Positions 37,723 through 47,610 of a stretch of 64,000 nucleotides of DNA are shown piece by piece. The position numbers were made by a program, and so were the translations under genes. The stretch covers positions 1,922,001 through 1,986,000 of the forward strand of contig OY764222.1 of the NCBI GenBank assembly GCA_963668325.1, given 5' to 3'. Within the stretch, counting starts at the first letter, position 1. Every line of letters starts with the position of its first letter. The notes under the pieces were generated by a model, which saw nothing but the letters and a program-made list of their open reading frames with translations, made no database searches and was not told where the DNA came from. This stretch comes from MPNP01 sp963668325 (GTDB taxonomy: Bacteria > Pseudomonadota > Alphaproteobacteria > Rhodobacterales > Rhodobacteraceae).

Positions 37723-39258
37723 TTGTATTCATCAGTAATTTCAGATACCGGTAGGCCAATTTTTCAGGACCCTGTTGTTGAGCGGGTCAGGCGAGTGGCT
37801 GTGATTGATGTGGGCTCTAATTCGGTCAGAATGGTCGTTTTCGATGGTGCAGCCCGATCACCAGCCTATTTTTATAATGAAAAGGTGTTATGTGGATTGG
37901 GCGCTTCCCTAGCAAAAACAGGCAAACTGGACCCAAAGGGTAAAAAAAGAGCTCTATCGGCCATAGGCAGGTTTGTAACCATTGCTGAAATGATGAACGT
38001 TTCTGACCTTGTTGGGGTTGCAACAGCTGCCCTTAGAGATGCTAGTGATGGCCAAGAATTTGCTTCCATAATACTAGAGGAAACTGGATTGGAATTACCC
38101 ATAGCAAGTGGTGCTCATGAAGCAAATCTAGCTGCAAATGGAGTCATTTTAGGCTGGCCCGAAGCCAATGGTCTGGTTTCAGATATCGGAGGGGTTTCGA
38201 TGGAACTTGCCGATGTTAACAATGGAAAAGTGGGACTTTGTGAAACCTCTTCCTTGGGCCCCCTGGTACTTGAAAGATTGGATTTGAACCAAGAATCACT
38301 TGAAGATCGTGTCTGGAATGAAATTTCCGGTTTACGTTCACGGTTTGCAAGAAACTATAATACAATTTACCTTGTTGGTGGATCCTGGCGAGCAATAGCC
38401 AAGTTGGATATGTTTAGAAGAAATTATCCCCTGAAGGTCCTGAATGAATACAAATCAACCCCGAAAGAATATCTTAAAACTCTTGAATGGGCAGGAAGCC
38501 AAAGTGCAGAACACCTCCAAGATAAAACGAAAATATCCTTTGAGCGGTTAAAACATATTCCTAAGGCAGGGCTTGTTCTAAAATTACTGATAAATGGTTT
38601 CCAGCCAAAAGAAATCGCAATTTCATCCAATGGAATTAGGGAGGGATTGCTTTATTTGAGAATGCCAAAGAAACTTCAGGATTCTGATCCGCTGTTGGAA
38701 GCCTGCTCATTTTCGGAATATAGTTCGGCAAGATTACCAGGTTATGGGAACTATCTGTATGAATTTATCCTTCCCTTGTTCAAGAAATATACAAGTGACA
38801 AGAAGAGGCTTATTCGGGCAGCCTGCTTATTACATGATGTGAGTTGGAGAGCTCATCCGGATTACCGGGCAATCATTTGTTTTGAAAATGCCACGAGAGC
38901 CAATTTGGGAGGGTTGGATCACCCGGGAAGGGTATTCATGGCACTCTCATTATTTCACAGGTACAAAAATCAAAATGAATATGGCGAATTCCAAAATCTT
39001 CTTTCCCTACTAGAACCAGAAGAAATTCGACTTGCCGAGATTGTTGGCAAAGCCATGAGATTGGGAGCAATGCTGTTGGTTGTTTCGCCTGAAGGATTGA
39101 CAAAACTAAAGTTCAAACCCAAAAAAAACAATCTTGTCCTTTTTTTACCAGAGAGATTGAGAAGTATAACTGGTGAAGTAGTGAATACACGATTTAAAGC
39201 CTTGGCCACTGCAATGGATTGTGAGGCAGAATACCAGATAGAAGAAACAACAGCTTAG
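37723..39258 (+). CDS. ppx: Exopolyphosphatase (Ppx/GppA family)
   Basis: A 511-residue protein of the actin-like Ppx/GppA phosphatase family, which removes phosphate from polyphosphate ends. Phosphate-binding loops are VIDVGSNSVRMVVFDG near residue 28 and VSDIGGVSMELAD near residue 150. The C-terminal part includes an HD-like helical region (LLHDVSW). It directly follows the ppk part of the fusion gene, so synthesis and breakdown of polyphosphate are paired. No ATG fits; TTG 37723 opens the frame, and the true start may be one of the GTG codons near 37794. Confidence 0.92.
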   Translation: MYSSVISDTGRPIFQDPVVERVRRVAVIDVGSNSVRMVVFDGAARSPAYFYNEKVLCGLGASLAKTGKLDPKGKKRALSAIGRFVTIAEMMNVSDLVGVATAALRDASDGQEFASIILEETGLELPIASGAHEANLAANGVILGWPEANGLVSDIGGVSMELADVNNGKVGLCETSSLGPLVLERLDLNQESLEDRVWNEISGLRSRFARNYNTIYLVGGSWRAIAKLDMFRRNYPLKVLNEYKSTPKEYLKTLEWAGSQSAEHLQDKTKISFERLKHIPKAGLVLKLLINGFQPKEIAISSNGIREGLLYLRMPKKLQDSDPLLEACSFSEYSSARLPGYGNYLYEFILPLFKKYTSDKKRLIRAACLLHDVSWRAHPDYRAIICFENATRANLGGLDHPGRVFMALSLFHRYKNQNEYGEFQNLLSLLEPEEIRLAEIVGKAMRLGAMLLVVSPEGLTKLKFKPKKNNLVLFLPERLRSITGEVVNTRFKALATAMDCEAEYQIEETTA

Positions 39259-39282
39259 CTGTAAAATACCCGAGGATAAATT

Positions 39283-40614
39283 ATGCGAATGACAAGATAT
39301 TTTTTGCCTGTTCTGAGGGAAGTACCTTCTGAAGCGCAAATCACCAGCCACAAATTGATGCTTAGAGCTGGCATGATCAAACAGGCGGTATCAGGAATTT
39401 ACTCATGGATGCCCCTTGGCCTGAAGGTTCTTCAAAAGATTGAAAGAATTGTAATTGAAGAGCAGGAAAGGGCAGGACATTTACCCCTTTTAATGCCGAC
39501 CATACAGCCCGCTTCCTTGTGGAAAAAGTCAGGGAGATATGATGATTATGGTGAGGAAATGCTTAGGATTAGGGATAGGCATAATCGGGATTTACTCTAT
39601 GGTCCTACCAATGAGGAGCTTATCACCGAAATTTTTTCCAGCCATGTCAAATCATACCGTGATCTTCCCTTGACTCTTTTTCATATCCAGTGGAAATTCA
39701 GGGATGAAATGCGTCCGAGATTTGGTGTCATGCGAGGCCGGGAATTTCTGATGAAGGATGGTTACAATTTTGACATTGATATGAAGGCTGCTATCCACTC
39801 CTATAACCGCCATATGGTAAGTTACCTGAAAACCTATGAAAGGTTGGGGCTGAAGGCTATACCGATGCGGGCCGATACCGGACCCATTGGGGGAAAATAC
39901 AGCCATGAGTTTCTAGTTTTGGCTGATACCGGCGAATCTGAAGTTTTTTTCGATAAAAGAATACTGGATTTCAATTTTGGTATTTCAAAAGTCAATTTTG
40001 AAGATATTGACGAATGTCAGAAAATTGTCGATAAATGGACTACTCCCTATGCGAGGACCGACGAAACCCATAATCCCGAAACCTTTGAACGTGAAGTCCC
40101 CAAAGAATTTCAAGGAGTATCAAAGGCCATTGAAGTAGGTCAGATATTCTACTTTGGAACCAAGTATTCTGATCCAATGGGAGCTCTGGTAACCAATTCA
40201 GAGGGGAAACAGGTTCCCGTTCATATGGGATCTCATGGTATTGGCGTATCCAGGTTGGCTGGGGCGATTATTGAGGCATTCCATGATGAGAAAGGAATAA
40301 AATGGCCGGTTTCTGTAGCTCCCTACAAGGTGGGAATAGTCAACACTGTTATGGGAGACCAAGTATCTTGTGAAGTATCTGAAAAGATTTATTCAGAATT
40401 ATCCAATGTAGGCCTGGAAACAATCTATGATGACAGGGATGAGCGAGCTGGGTCTAAATTTACAACCATGGAACTTATTGGGATACCATGGCGAATAACC
40501 GTTGGTCCAAGAGGTTTGAAAAAAGGCATGGTTGAATTAACCAACAGGCACACAAGTAAAAGTGAAGAGGTCCCAACAGACAACATTGTTTCCGTTCTAT
40601 TGGAAACAGTTTAA
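39283..40614 (+). CDS. proS: Prolyl-tRNA synthetase, short alphaproteobacterial type
   Basis: A class II aminoacyl-tRNA synthetase of 443 residues that charges tRNA-Pro. Motif 2 is seen as FRDEMRPRFGVMRGREFLMKD, split here as FRDEMRPRFG and REFLMKD; motif 3 as GSHGIGVSRLAGAIIE. The C-terminal anticodon-binding domain ends the protein. The insertion editing domain of the long bacterial form is absent, as in mitochondria and alphaproteobacteria. A GAGGA ribosome site precedes the ATG. The lolCE-lolD pair follows, the usual neighbours in this class. Confidence 0.96.
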   Translation: MRMTRYFLPVLREVPSEAQITSHKLMLRAGMIKQAVSGIYSWMPLGLKVLQKIERIVIEEQERAGHLPLLMPTIQPASLWKKSGRYDDYGEEMLRIRDRHNRDLLYGPTNEELITEIFSSHVKSYRDLPLTLFHIQWKFRDEMRPRFGVMRGREFLMKDGYNFDIDMKAAIHSYNRHMVSYLKTYERLGLKAIPMRADTGPIGGKYSHEFLVLADTGESEVFFDKRILDFNFGISKVNFEDIDECQKIVDKWTTPYARTDETHNPETFEREVPKEFQGVSKAIEVGQIFYFGTKYSDPMGALVTNSEGKQVPVHMGSHGIGVSRLAGAIIEAFHDEKGIKWPVSVAPYKVGIVNTVMGDQVSCEVSEKIYSELSNVGLETIYDDRDERAGSKFTTMELIGIPWRITVGPRGLKKGMVELTNRHTSKSEEVPTDNIVSVLLETV

Positions 40615-40662
40615 CCTTCGCCACTTAAATTTGGTCGCCCCTGGCTAGTAAGGAAATGAAAA

Positions 40663-41949
40663 TTGCTTGAAAGAACCAAACCGTTTGCCCCTTTCGAGTG
40701 GATGATAGCCTTACGATATCTTAAATCAAAAAGGAGTCAGGGTGGGGTAAGTGGCATGACCTTGATTTCTTTTCTAAGCATCACTATCGCAGTTTTTGCC
40801 TTGGTTGCTACCTTTGCTGTCAGAACTGGGTTTCGGGTTGAATTTGTCCAAACGGTTCTCGGTGCTAATCCACATACGACTATATACTCTAGCCAATATA
40901 TTGATGAACAAGGGGAGAGGTCGGCATTAATCGCTGATTTTGAAGAAATTGGGCAACGAGTAGTATCGATAGAAGGTGTTGAAAATGTTGTCCCTCTAAT
41001 TAGCTCTCGATTGCTTATTAGCTCCGGTCCAAATAACACCGGGGTTGAACTTTTGGGGTTATCCATTGAGGATATTCGGAAAGTTCCCTTGGTAAATAAC
41101 CCTGTCAATCATTTTGGTGATTTGGATGATTTAAACTTTGGAATCGCCATTGCATCAGGAGTTGCTCGAAATCTTGGAGTTCGGGTTGGAGATTCCGTAA
41201 GACTTATTTCACCAGATGGAGTTAAAACTGCCTTTGGAGTTTCACCCCGAATTAACAGTTATCAAATTGTTTATATTTTTGAGGTAGGGAGGTACGATAT
41301 TGATAATACCAGGGTTTACCTGTCATTTGTCGAGGCTCAAAAATTTTTAAACAGAGAGGGGTTTGCGGATGAATTGGCGGTATTTGTAAAGGATCCTGAA
41401 AGTGTTGAAGCCTTGGAACCTAAGATCATTGAAATGGCCGGAGATGGTTTTTTTACCTGGTCATGGAAGGATTCATCCAGATCAATCCTGAGAGCCCTTC
41501 GGATGGAAGACAATCTGATGTTTATAGTTATGTCAATTTTGGTCCTTGTAGCCTCATTTAACATCGTATCTGGACTAATCATGCTGGTAAAAAACAAGTC
41601 CAGCAGTATAGGAATATTAAGGTCTGTAGGTTTGACCCAAGGTTCAATCATGCGGATTTTCTTTCTTTTTGGGGCTGTGATTGGAACAGCTGGTACAATA
41701 GTCGGTGTCATCCTTGGTTGTCTGTTTGCCATTTACATAGATCCAATTTTTGAGGCTGTAAATTACCTAGTCGGTGGCGATGTCTGGGACCCATCCGTTA
41801 GATTCCTTTCCTCGGTACCAGCCAAAATAGAATTTGTGGATGTTTTATCTGCGGTAATCCTCTCCTTGGTCCTAACCTATGGAGTAACTTTTTTTCCAGC
41901 ACGTAGAGCGGCCAAAATGTATCCGGGTGAAGCAATTAGGTATGAGTAG
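40663..41949 (+). CDS. lolC: Lipoprotein-releasing ABC transporter permease (LolC/LolE)
   Basis: A 428-residue inner-membrane protein that extracts lipoproteins for transfer to LolA. It has the family layout: one N-terminal membrane segment after FEWMIALRYLKSKRS, a large periplasmic domain (about 50-275), then three membrane segments, with the KNKSSSIGILRSVGLTQ coupling loop between the first two. Alphaproteobacteria often have a single LolCE. The start is TTG. The stop region overlaps lolD by 8 bases. Confidence 0.93.
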   Translation: MLERTKPFAPFEWMIALRYLKSKRSQGGVSGMTLISFLSITIAVFALVATFAVRTGFRVEFVQTVLGANPHTTIYSSQYIDEQGERSALIADFEEIGQRVVSIEGVENVVPLISSRLLISSGPNNTGVELLGLSIEDIRKVPLVNNPVNHFGDLDDLNFGIAIASGVARNLGVRVGDSVRLISPDGVKTAFGVSPRINSYQIVYIFEVGRYDIDNTRVYLSFVEAQKFLNREGFADELAVFVKDPESVEALEPKIIEMAGDGFFTWSWKDSSRSILRALRMEDNLMFIVMSILVLVASFNIVSGLIMLVKNKSSSIGILRSVGLTQGSIMRIFFLFGAVIGTAGTIVGVILGCLFAIYIDPIFEAVNYLVGGDVWDPSVRFLSSVPAKIEFVDVLSAVILSLVLTYGVTFFPARRAAKMYPGEAIRYE

Positions 41950-42622
41950 TTTGGTGCTTTCTGCGAAAGGGATAAAAAAGACCTATAATTTGGGGAAACC
42001 TAATGAGGTGCTGGTACTCAATGAGTTGGACCTAGCCATGAATAAAGGGGAAATAGTTGGTTTGCTTGCCCCCTCCGGTGCTGGCAAATCCACTCTGCTC
42101 TTTATTCTGGGTTTATTGGAATCATTTGAAAAGGGAACACTGGAAATATGTGGAATTAATGTAACCAAGGCTTCAGACCCCGTCAGAACCCAGGTCAGAA
42201 GAAAGGAAGTTGGGATTGTATACCAATTCCATCATCTGTTACCTGAATTCAATTCAATTGAAAATGTAATGATTCCGCAGTTTGCAAATGGCATATCAAA
42301 AACGCAAGCCTACCGCCGGGCCAGTCAATTACTGGAAAGTGTTGGGTTGGGAGAGAGAATTAACCATCGACCTTCGGAATTGTCTGGGGGAGAACAGCAA
42401 AGGGTTTCCATATGTCGTTCTCTGGTTAATTCTCCCAATGTTTTGCTGGCTGATGAACCAACAGGAAACCTGGATACCGATAACTCACAACAGGTTTTTG
42501 ACTTAATTAAGGATCTGGTAAATCGTACCGGTGTGGCCGCATTGGTTGCCACCCATAACCTGAACCTTGCCAAGCAAATGGATCGGGTTGTTCGTTTGGA
42601 AAATGGGGCGCTGGTCGACTAA
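41942..42622 (+). CDS. lolD: Lipoprotein-releasing ABC transporter ATPase
   Basis: A cytoplasmic ATPase of about 226 residues that powers lipoprotein release by LolC/E. Walker A reads APSGAGKST, the signature is LSGGEQQRVSICRS and Walker B is VLLADEPTGNLD. The ATG at 41942 overlaps the permease stop; the frame also opens at GTG 41927 but that lies deeper in the permease gene. It is the last + strand gene before a convergent minus-strand gene only 2 bases away. Confidence 0.95.
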   Translation: MSSLVLSAKGIKKTYNLGKPNEVLVLNELDLAMNKGEIVGLLAPSGAGKSTLLFILGLLESFEKGTLEICGINVTKASDPVRTQVRRKEVGIVYQFHHLLPEFNSIENVMIPQFANGISKTQAYRRASQLLESVGLGERINHRPSELSGGEQQRVSICRSLVNSPNVLLADEPTGNLDTDNSQQVFDLIKDLVNRTGVAALVATHNLNLAKQMDRVVRLENGALVD

Positions 42623-42624
42623 GT

Positions 42625-43644
42625 TCAGCCACAGGAATTTTGTAATTCTATCCATTCAGTGTCTTCCAACAGCTGGGGAGATATGCCTTCCAGTAAATTT
42701 TCTCCGGTGAATAATTCTGGATCCATCCCTTCAGAAATGAGGTTGATTGAAAATGGCTCCGGTGAAATGTTTGCCTCCTGAAATTTCTGGTAAAGGACAT
42801 CCTCTGGTACATAAACCGAGGAAGGTCTTGCCAGGTCAGCCGCAAAGGTTTGAAATATATAGGGAGATATTTCCCTGCCTAGCAATAATCTTATGGAGGT
42901 TAATAGCCCGGCCGATTCAAGAAAGGTAGTCAGGGAGTCTTTGATAAGGTCTCTTTCATTCGCCAGGAGAAGGTATCCTGCAAAAATTTCTGGTTTGTCA
43001 TCATAAAGTTGAAACTGTGAACCATTGATGAGCAATATGCCGCCTGGCAGGGCCGTCGCACTAGGTATTCCGCCAGTTATCACCCTGATATCATTCGTTG
43101 TTTCCGGGAAAAGTCGATCTTCCAGCTTATCCAGAATTGACTCATCAACCAGGCAAGGAGCATTGCCTTGTTCAAGTATATTGGCATAGAGGGTTTCACC
43201 GATTTCAAGCCTCTTTGGTCCGACAATTGATCTGCCAATATTTTGCCCGATATAATCCGAGTAATAGTAGGCGATACCTACCAATATCAGGATAAAGGCG
43301 ATGAATTTACCAAAGAATTTCCAGAAGTTGCTTTTCGGTCTTTCCTCAACTGGACCATCAACCTGCACCAGGTTTCGAATGGCTTTAACCATGAGATCAT
43401 CATTGATCAAGATGAATTCATTCCCGGAGGCGTCCGGTGAAAAACAGTAAAAATACTCACTGGACGGCTGTTCAATGATGGTATCCAAGGACCAATGCCT
43501 CAAAACGGTTCCTTCACCGTCCGAGGACAGGAATGTCAGTGTTTCACTGCCGTATTTGACAATGACTGGTTGCTTGGTCGTCGTATCAGGTGATTGCCAT
43601 AACCCCTCGCACTCAAGGATTTCATATCCCGGGAAAGCAATCAT
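42625..43644 (-). CDS. M48-like membrane protein lacking the zinc motif
   Basis: A 339-residue protein with the layout of alphaproteobacterial M48-type membrane peptidases. A beta-rich N-terminal domain (about 1-95) is followed by a membrane segment (about 110-128) and a peptidase-like region. The conserved lead-in ATALPGGILLING is present at about 197-208. Where M48 enzymes have the zinc site HExxH, within a helix some 25 residues later, this protein reads GYLLLANERD (about 223-232). No HExxH occurs anywhere. The fold is inferred from the pattern, so an inactive peptidase homologue is the best reading. It converges on lolD. Confidence 0.6.
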   Translation of the reverse strand: MIAFPGYEILECEGLWQSPDTTTKQPVIVKYGSETLTFLSSDGEGTVLRHWSLDTIIEQPSSEYFYCFSPDASGNEFILINDDLMVKAIRNLVQVDGPVEERPKSNFWKFFGKFIAFILILVGIAYYYSDYIGQNIGRSIVGPKRLEIGETLYANILEQGNAPCLVDESILDKLEDRLFPETTNDIRVITGGIPSATALPGGILLINGSQFQLYDDKPEIFAGYLLLANERDLIKDSLTTFLESAGLLTSIRLLLGREISPYIFQTFAADLARPSSVYVPEDVLYQKFQEANISPEPFSINLISEGMDPELFTGENLLEGISPQLLEDTEWIELQNSCG

Positions 43645-43696
43645 AAAGTCTAGTCCTGATCAATCCAGCATTAAATCTAAGTTGAATTTAGTATCC

Positions 43697-45328
43697 TTAG
43701 GAAGTTTTCAGTTGTTCACGTAATTGAAACTTCTGGATTTTTCCCGTGGCTGTTTTAGGCAGTTCACCAAATCCAACTCCCTTGGGAATTTTAAATCCAG
43801 CAAGGTATTCACGGCAAAAACCAATAATTTCCTCTGGGGAAGGGTTTTCGTTTGGCTTGAGCTCAATAAAGGCAAAGGGAACTTCACCCCATTTGGGATC
43901 TGGTTTGGCGACCACCGCACAAAGGAGGACAGAGGGGTGTTTCATAATTATCCCCTCAACCTCAACAGAGGAAACATTTTCACCGCCCGAGATTATTATA
44001 TCTTTGGCGCGGTCGGTGATTTGAATGTAATTATCTGGAAATTGTACAGCAATATCCCCAGAAGCAAATTTACCGCCTTCAAAGGAATCTTTGGTTGCCC
44101 CTGGATTACGATAATATCCTTTCATGACTGAATTGCCCCGGATAAATATTTCGCCCGTTGTTATGCCATCTCTATTGACCGGTGCTTGAGTTTCTGGATT
44201 CAAAACCTCAACATACTCCATATGTGGGAAAGCAACACCTTGGCGTGCCTTAATCACGGACTTTTCGTCCGGTTCCAGTTGGTCCCATTCACCGTCTTGC
44301 CAAACACATTCGGTAATATGGCCAAAAGTTTCGGTTAATCCATAAACCTGAGTTACATTCAAGTTTAAAGCCTCAACGGCCTGTAATGTGGCTGCTGCCG
44401 GTGGAGCACCAGCTGTAAATACTTCTACCCTGTGATTGATTTTTCTTTTTTCGCTCTCAGGGGCATTGGCAAGCATATTCAATACGATGGGTGCACCCCC
44501 AAAATGAGTAATTCCTTCATCAGAGATCAGCGAAAAAATAACTTTCGCCGAAATATCTCTACAACAGAAAACGGTGCCTCCCAGGAGGGGCATCATCCAA
44601 CTGTGATTCCAACCATTACAATGAAATAAGGGAACAATGGCCAAGAACTTTGGATAAAGCGTCAATCTCCAACTTATTACTGTTCCCATGGTCATCAGGT
44701 ATGCACCCCGGTGCTGGTAAACGACTCCTTTGGGTTTGCCGGTAGTACCAGATGTATAATTCAGGGAGATGCTTTCCCATTCATCTTCTGGAAAAACCCA
44801 ACTGAATTCAGGATCACCAGAAGCAACCAATTTTTCATATTCTGTGTACTTGGAACTTGCATTAAATTCTGAAAATTCGTCATTAGCTTCAATGATTATT
44901 GGAGCATTTTCTCCAGCTTCGGTAACGACTTCTTCTACTACTGGAAGGAACTGACTATCGACTATTACAAGTTTCGGGTTGGCATGACCTACAATGTAAC
45001 CAATTGTTCCCTTGTCCAGTCTTACATTGATTGTATTTAACACTGCTCCACAAGCAGGAACCGCAAAATGAGCCTCTACTTGCGGAATTGTATTTGGAAG
45101 GATGGTCGAAACCACATCGCCTGGTTTGATTCCCAACTTGGTTAAGCCCGAAGCAAGCCGAGAGACTCTTTCAGCATATTGTTTGTAATTATATCGGCGA
45201 GTCCCATAAACCAATGCTTCACGTTCAGGATAAACAAGTTTGGCCCGACTAAGGTGGGAAAGTGGGGTTAGAGGTACAAAATTTGCCTGACAGCGATCCA
45301 GACCACTTTCATCTTCCAACCATCCCAT
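43697..45328 (-). CDS. Acyl-CoA synthetase (AMP-forming), acyl-activating-enzyme type
   Basis: A 543-residue ANL-family ligase that activates a carboxylic acid through an acyl-AMP. The P-loop-like motif YTSGTTGKPKGVV lies near residue 192. YGLTETFGH is the A5 region, and the C-terminal GGENVSSVEVEG with the late PKTATGKIQKF carries the catalytic lysine. The N-terminal part (NFVPLTPLSHLSRA) is like plant-type acyl-activating enzymes and bacterial 3-methylmercaptopropionyl-CoA ligase (DmdB). A DMSP-related or a medium-chain acid substrate are both possible. A GGAGA site precedes the ATG. It is next to beta-oxidation genes. Confidence 0.9.
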   Translation of the reverse strand: MGWLEDESGLDRCQANFVPLTPLSHLSRAKLVYPEREALVYGTRRYNYKQYAERVSRLASGLTKLGIKPGDVVSTILPNTIPQVEAHFAVPACGAVLNTINVRLDKGTIGYIVGHANPKLVIVDSQFLPVVEEVVTEAGENAPIIIEANDEFSEFNASSKYTEYEKLVASGDPEFSWVFPEDEWESISLNYTSGTTGKPKGVVYQHRGAYLMTMGTVISWRLTLYPKFLAIVPLFHCNGWNHSWMMPLLGGTVFCCRDISAKVIFSLISDEGITHFGGAPIVLNMLANAPESEKRKINHRVEVFTAGAPPAAATLQAVEALNLNVTQVYGLTETFGHITECVWQDGEWDQLEPDEKSVIKARQGVAFPHMEYVEVLNPETQAPVNRDGITTGEIFIRGNSVMKGYYRNPGATKDSFEGGKFASGDIAVQFPDNYIQITDRAKDIIISGGENVSSVEVEGIIMKHPSVLLCAVVAKPDPKWGEVPFAFIELKPNENPSPEEIIGFCREYLAGFKIPKGVGFGELPKTATGKIQKFQLREQLKTS

Positions 45329-45417
45329 AGAATCTTCTCCGAAATATACGCTACCTTACCCAATACTAAATCATATCAGGAAAAAATATCAATCAAAACA
45401 GATGAATTAGCACAATT

Positions 45418-47598
45418 TTATACAGGATTTTCATAAAAGGTTTGATTGTTCTTTTGCATTTTTTGAAGAATGTTTGGGGCACCAAACCTAGTTCCAAATT
45501 GATCCTTCAAACAGGAACAAAGATTGATGGTTTGATCAATGCCCTGGCTATCCACCCAGGAAAATGGTCCACCAGACCAAGGAGCAAAACCCCAACCGAA
45601 TATAGCTCCTACATCACCTTCCTTGATATCAACCAAGACATCCTCCTCAAGGGCTTTTATTGCTTCCACAACCTGAATGAGCAGAAGTCTGTTTTTCACC
45701 GTCTTTATCAATGGTTGCTTTGATATTTGGGGAAAGTGTTCACTAAGGCCCTTCCACAAGCCAAGCCTTTTACCTTTGGTATCGTAATCATAAAAACCAG
45801 CTTTGGATTTCCGACCCAACCTACCAATTCCAGCTAACTTAAACACAACACGGTCAGCATCATTTTCAATATATTTGTCGCCTAAAGCCGCGCTTGAAGC
45901 TTTGGCAATATGTACAGCCAGTTCAAGTGAAGTTTCATCAATGAGTTGTAATGGTCCCAGCGGCATCCCAATTTGCTTGGCGGCATTTTCGATCAAAGCA
46001 GGATGATAACCCTCGCCGATCATGGAGACGCCTTCATTAATATAGGGAATAATGCATCTGTTCGCATAAAAGAACCGCGAATCGTTTACAACAATAGGTG
46101 TTTTTCGAAGTTTCCTAACCAAATCAAAAGCTTGGGCAACTGCTTGATCATCAGTTTGTTTCCCTTTGATAATTTCAACCAAGGCCATCCTTTGGACTGG
46201 GCTAAAGAAATGAATTCCCACGAACCTCTCTGGTGTGGATACCGATTTCGATAAACTAGAAATCGGCAGGGTAGAAGTATTGGAGGCAATCAAGCAATCA
46301 TTGGAAACGATATTGGAAACTTGCCTGAAAATTTCTGATTTTATCGCAGGGTCCTCAAAAACAGCCTCGATTACAAATTTACATTCCCTTAAAGCCTTCA
46401 TTTCAGTAGTAAAGGAAATCTGTGCAAGGATGGCATCGGCTTTGTGTTGAGATAACCTTCCCCTAGCCACTTCTCTTTCCAGGTTGCTCTTGATCTTATT
46501 TTTGCCTTTATTCAGGGCCGTTTCATCTTTATCAATCAAGGTAACAGCCAACCCACTTTGGGCTGCCACCTGAGCAATTCCTGATCCCATCATGCCAGAA
46601 CCGATAACACCAAGATTTTGAAGCTCCAATGGGGGGATCCCCTGTGGTCTTCTATGCCCTTTTTCCAAAAGCTTCTTGTTAACGAAAATGGTATTAATCA
46701 TGGCAGATGATGAAGGGTTAACCAATACTTTTGTAAACCATTTGGCTTCATTGCTGATCGCTTGATCAAAAGGGAGCATTAAACCTTCATAAATTGTAGA
46801 AATAGCCGCTTGTGCAGCTGGATAGAGGCACTGAGTCTCCCCGGAGATCATGGCACTTGCTCCAGCAAAAGTCAGGAACCCTTGTCGGTCATAGGGGCTG
46901 CCTCCGGGTATTCGGAATCCCTGTTTATCCCAAGGTTTGATGATATCTTCCGAAGTTGCTGAAAGAACCCATTCTTTTGCCCTCGAAAGCAATTCTTCTG
47001 GAGGAACGACCTCATCTACGAGTCCTGCATCCAAAGCATCCCTTGGGTTAGGGGTCTTGCCTTTAAGGATAAATGGTGCAGCAGCCATAACCCCCAACCT
47101 TCTTGACAGGCGAGTTGTCCCACCACCACCTGGAAAAATACCAACCAGAATTTCTGGCAGTCCAATCCTTGCCTTGGGATTATCAGCACAAATCATTCTG
47201 TGAGTACTGATGGCAATTTCATAACCAATACCGACTGAAGTTCCATTCAAGGCAATGGCTACTGGTTTGCCAACTTTACCCTTCTTGGGATCACCTCCGG
47301 CCAGTTCAATATTTCGCAATATTTTGTGGATCGTCATGATCCCATTAAACACATCAAGGTCAGATGATGAATTATCCTTCATCGCTCCCAATACTTTGAG
47401 ATCCATTCCCCCTGTAAAAGTGTCTTTCCCACTGGCCAGGACAATACCTTTAACCTTGGGATCTTGTATGGCCTTGTTCATGAGGGTATCAAGCTCGTGA
47501 AAACCTTCCCAGGACATTAGATTCATTTGTTTGCCTGGGCAATCCCAGGTTATTGTTGCAACCCCTGATTGGTCCAAATCAAAATAAAAATCAGCCAT
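45418..47598 (-). CDS. fadJ: Fatty-acid oxidation multifunctional protein (enoyl-CoA hydratase / 3-hydroxyacyl-CoA dehydrogenase)
   Basis: A 726-residue bifunctional enzyme of beta-oxidation. The N-terminal crotonase domain (about 1-200) has the oxyanion-hole segments LASGKDTFTGGMDL and the GIFPGGGGTTRLSRRLG stretch. The C-terminal dehydrogenase part starts with the NAD loop GVIGSGMMGSGIAQVAAQSG (about 330). It then has VFEDPAIKSEIF, SNTSTLPIS and IHFFSPVQRM. It is 12 bases after the thiolase gene, in the fadA-fadB order for one complex. FadB and FadJ cannot be told apart by eye. Confidence 0.93.
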   Translation of the reverse strand: MADFYFDLDQSGVATITWDCPGKQMNLMSWEGFHELDTLMNKAIQDPKVKGIVLASGKDTFTGGMDLKVLGAMKDNSSSDLDVFNGIMTIHKILRNIELAGGDPKKGKVGKPVAIALNGTSVGIGYEIAISTHRMICADNPKARIGLPEILVGIFPGGGGTTRLSRRLGVMAAAPFILKGKTPNPRDALDAGLVDEVVPPEELLSRAKEWVLSATSEDIIKPWDKQGFRIPGGSPYDRQGFLTFAGASAMISGETQCLYPAAQAAISTIYEGLMLPFDQAISNEAKWFTKVLVNPSSSAMINTIFVNKKLLEKGHRRPQGIPPLELQNLGVIGSGMMGSGIAQVAAQSGLAVTLIDKDETALNKGKNKIKSNLEREVARGRLSQHKADAILAQISFTTEMKALRECKFVIEAVFEDPAIKSEIFRQVSNIVSNDCLIASNTSTLPISSLSKSVSTPERFVGIHFFSPVQRMALVEIIKGKQTDDQAVAQAFDLVRKLRKTPIVVNDSRFFYANRCIIPYINEGVSMIGEGYHPALIENAAKQIGMPLGPLQLIDETSLELAVHIAKASSAALGDKYIENDADRVVFKLAGIGRLGRKSKAGFYDYDTKGKRLGLWKGLSEHFPQISKQPLIKTVKNRLLLIQVVEAIKALEEDVLVDIKEGDVGAIFGWGFAPWSGGPFSWVDSQGIDQTINLCSCLKDQFGTRFGAPNILQKMQKNNQTFYENPV

Positions 47599-47610
47599 TA
47601 AACAATGTTC

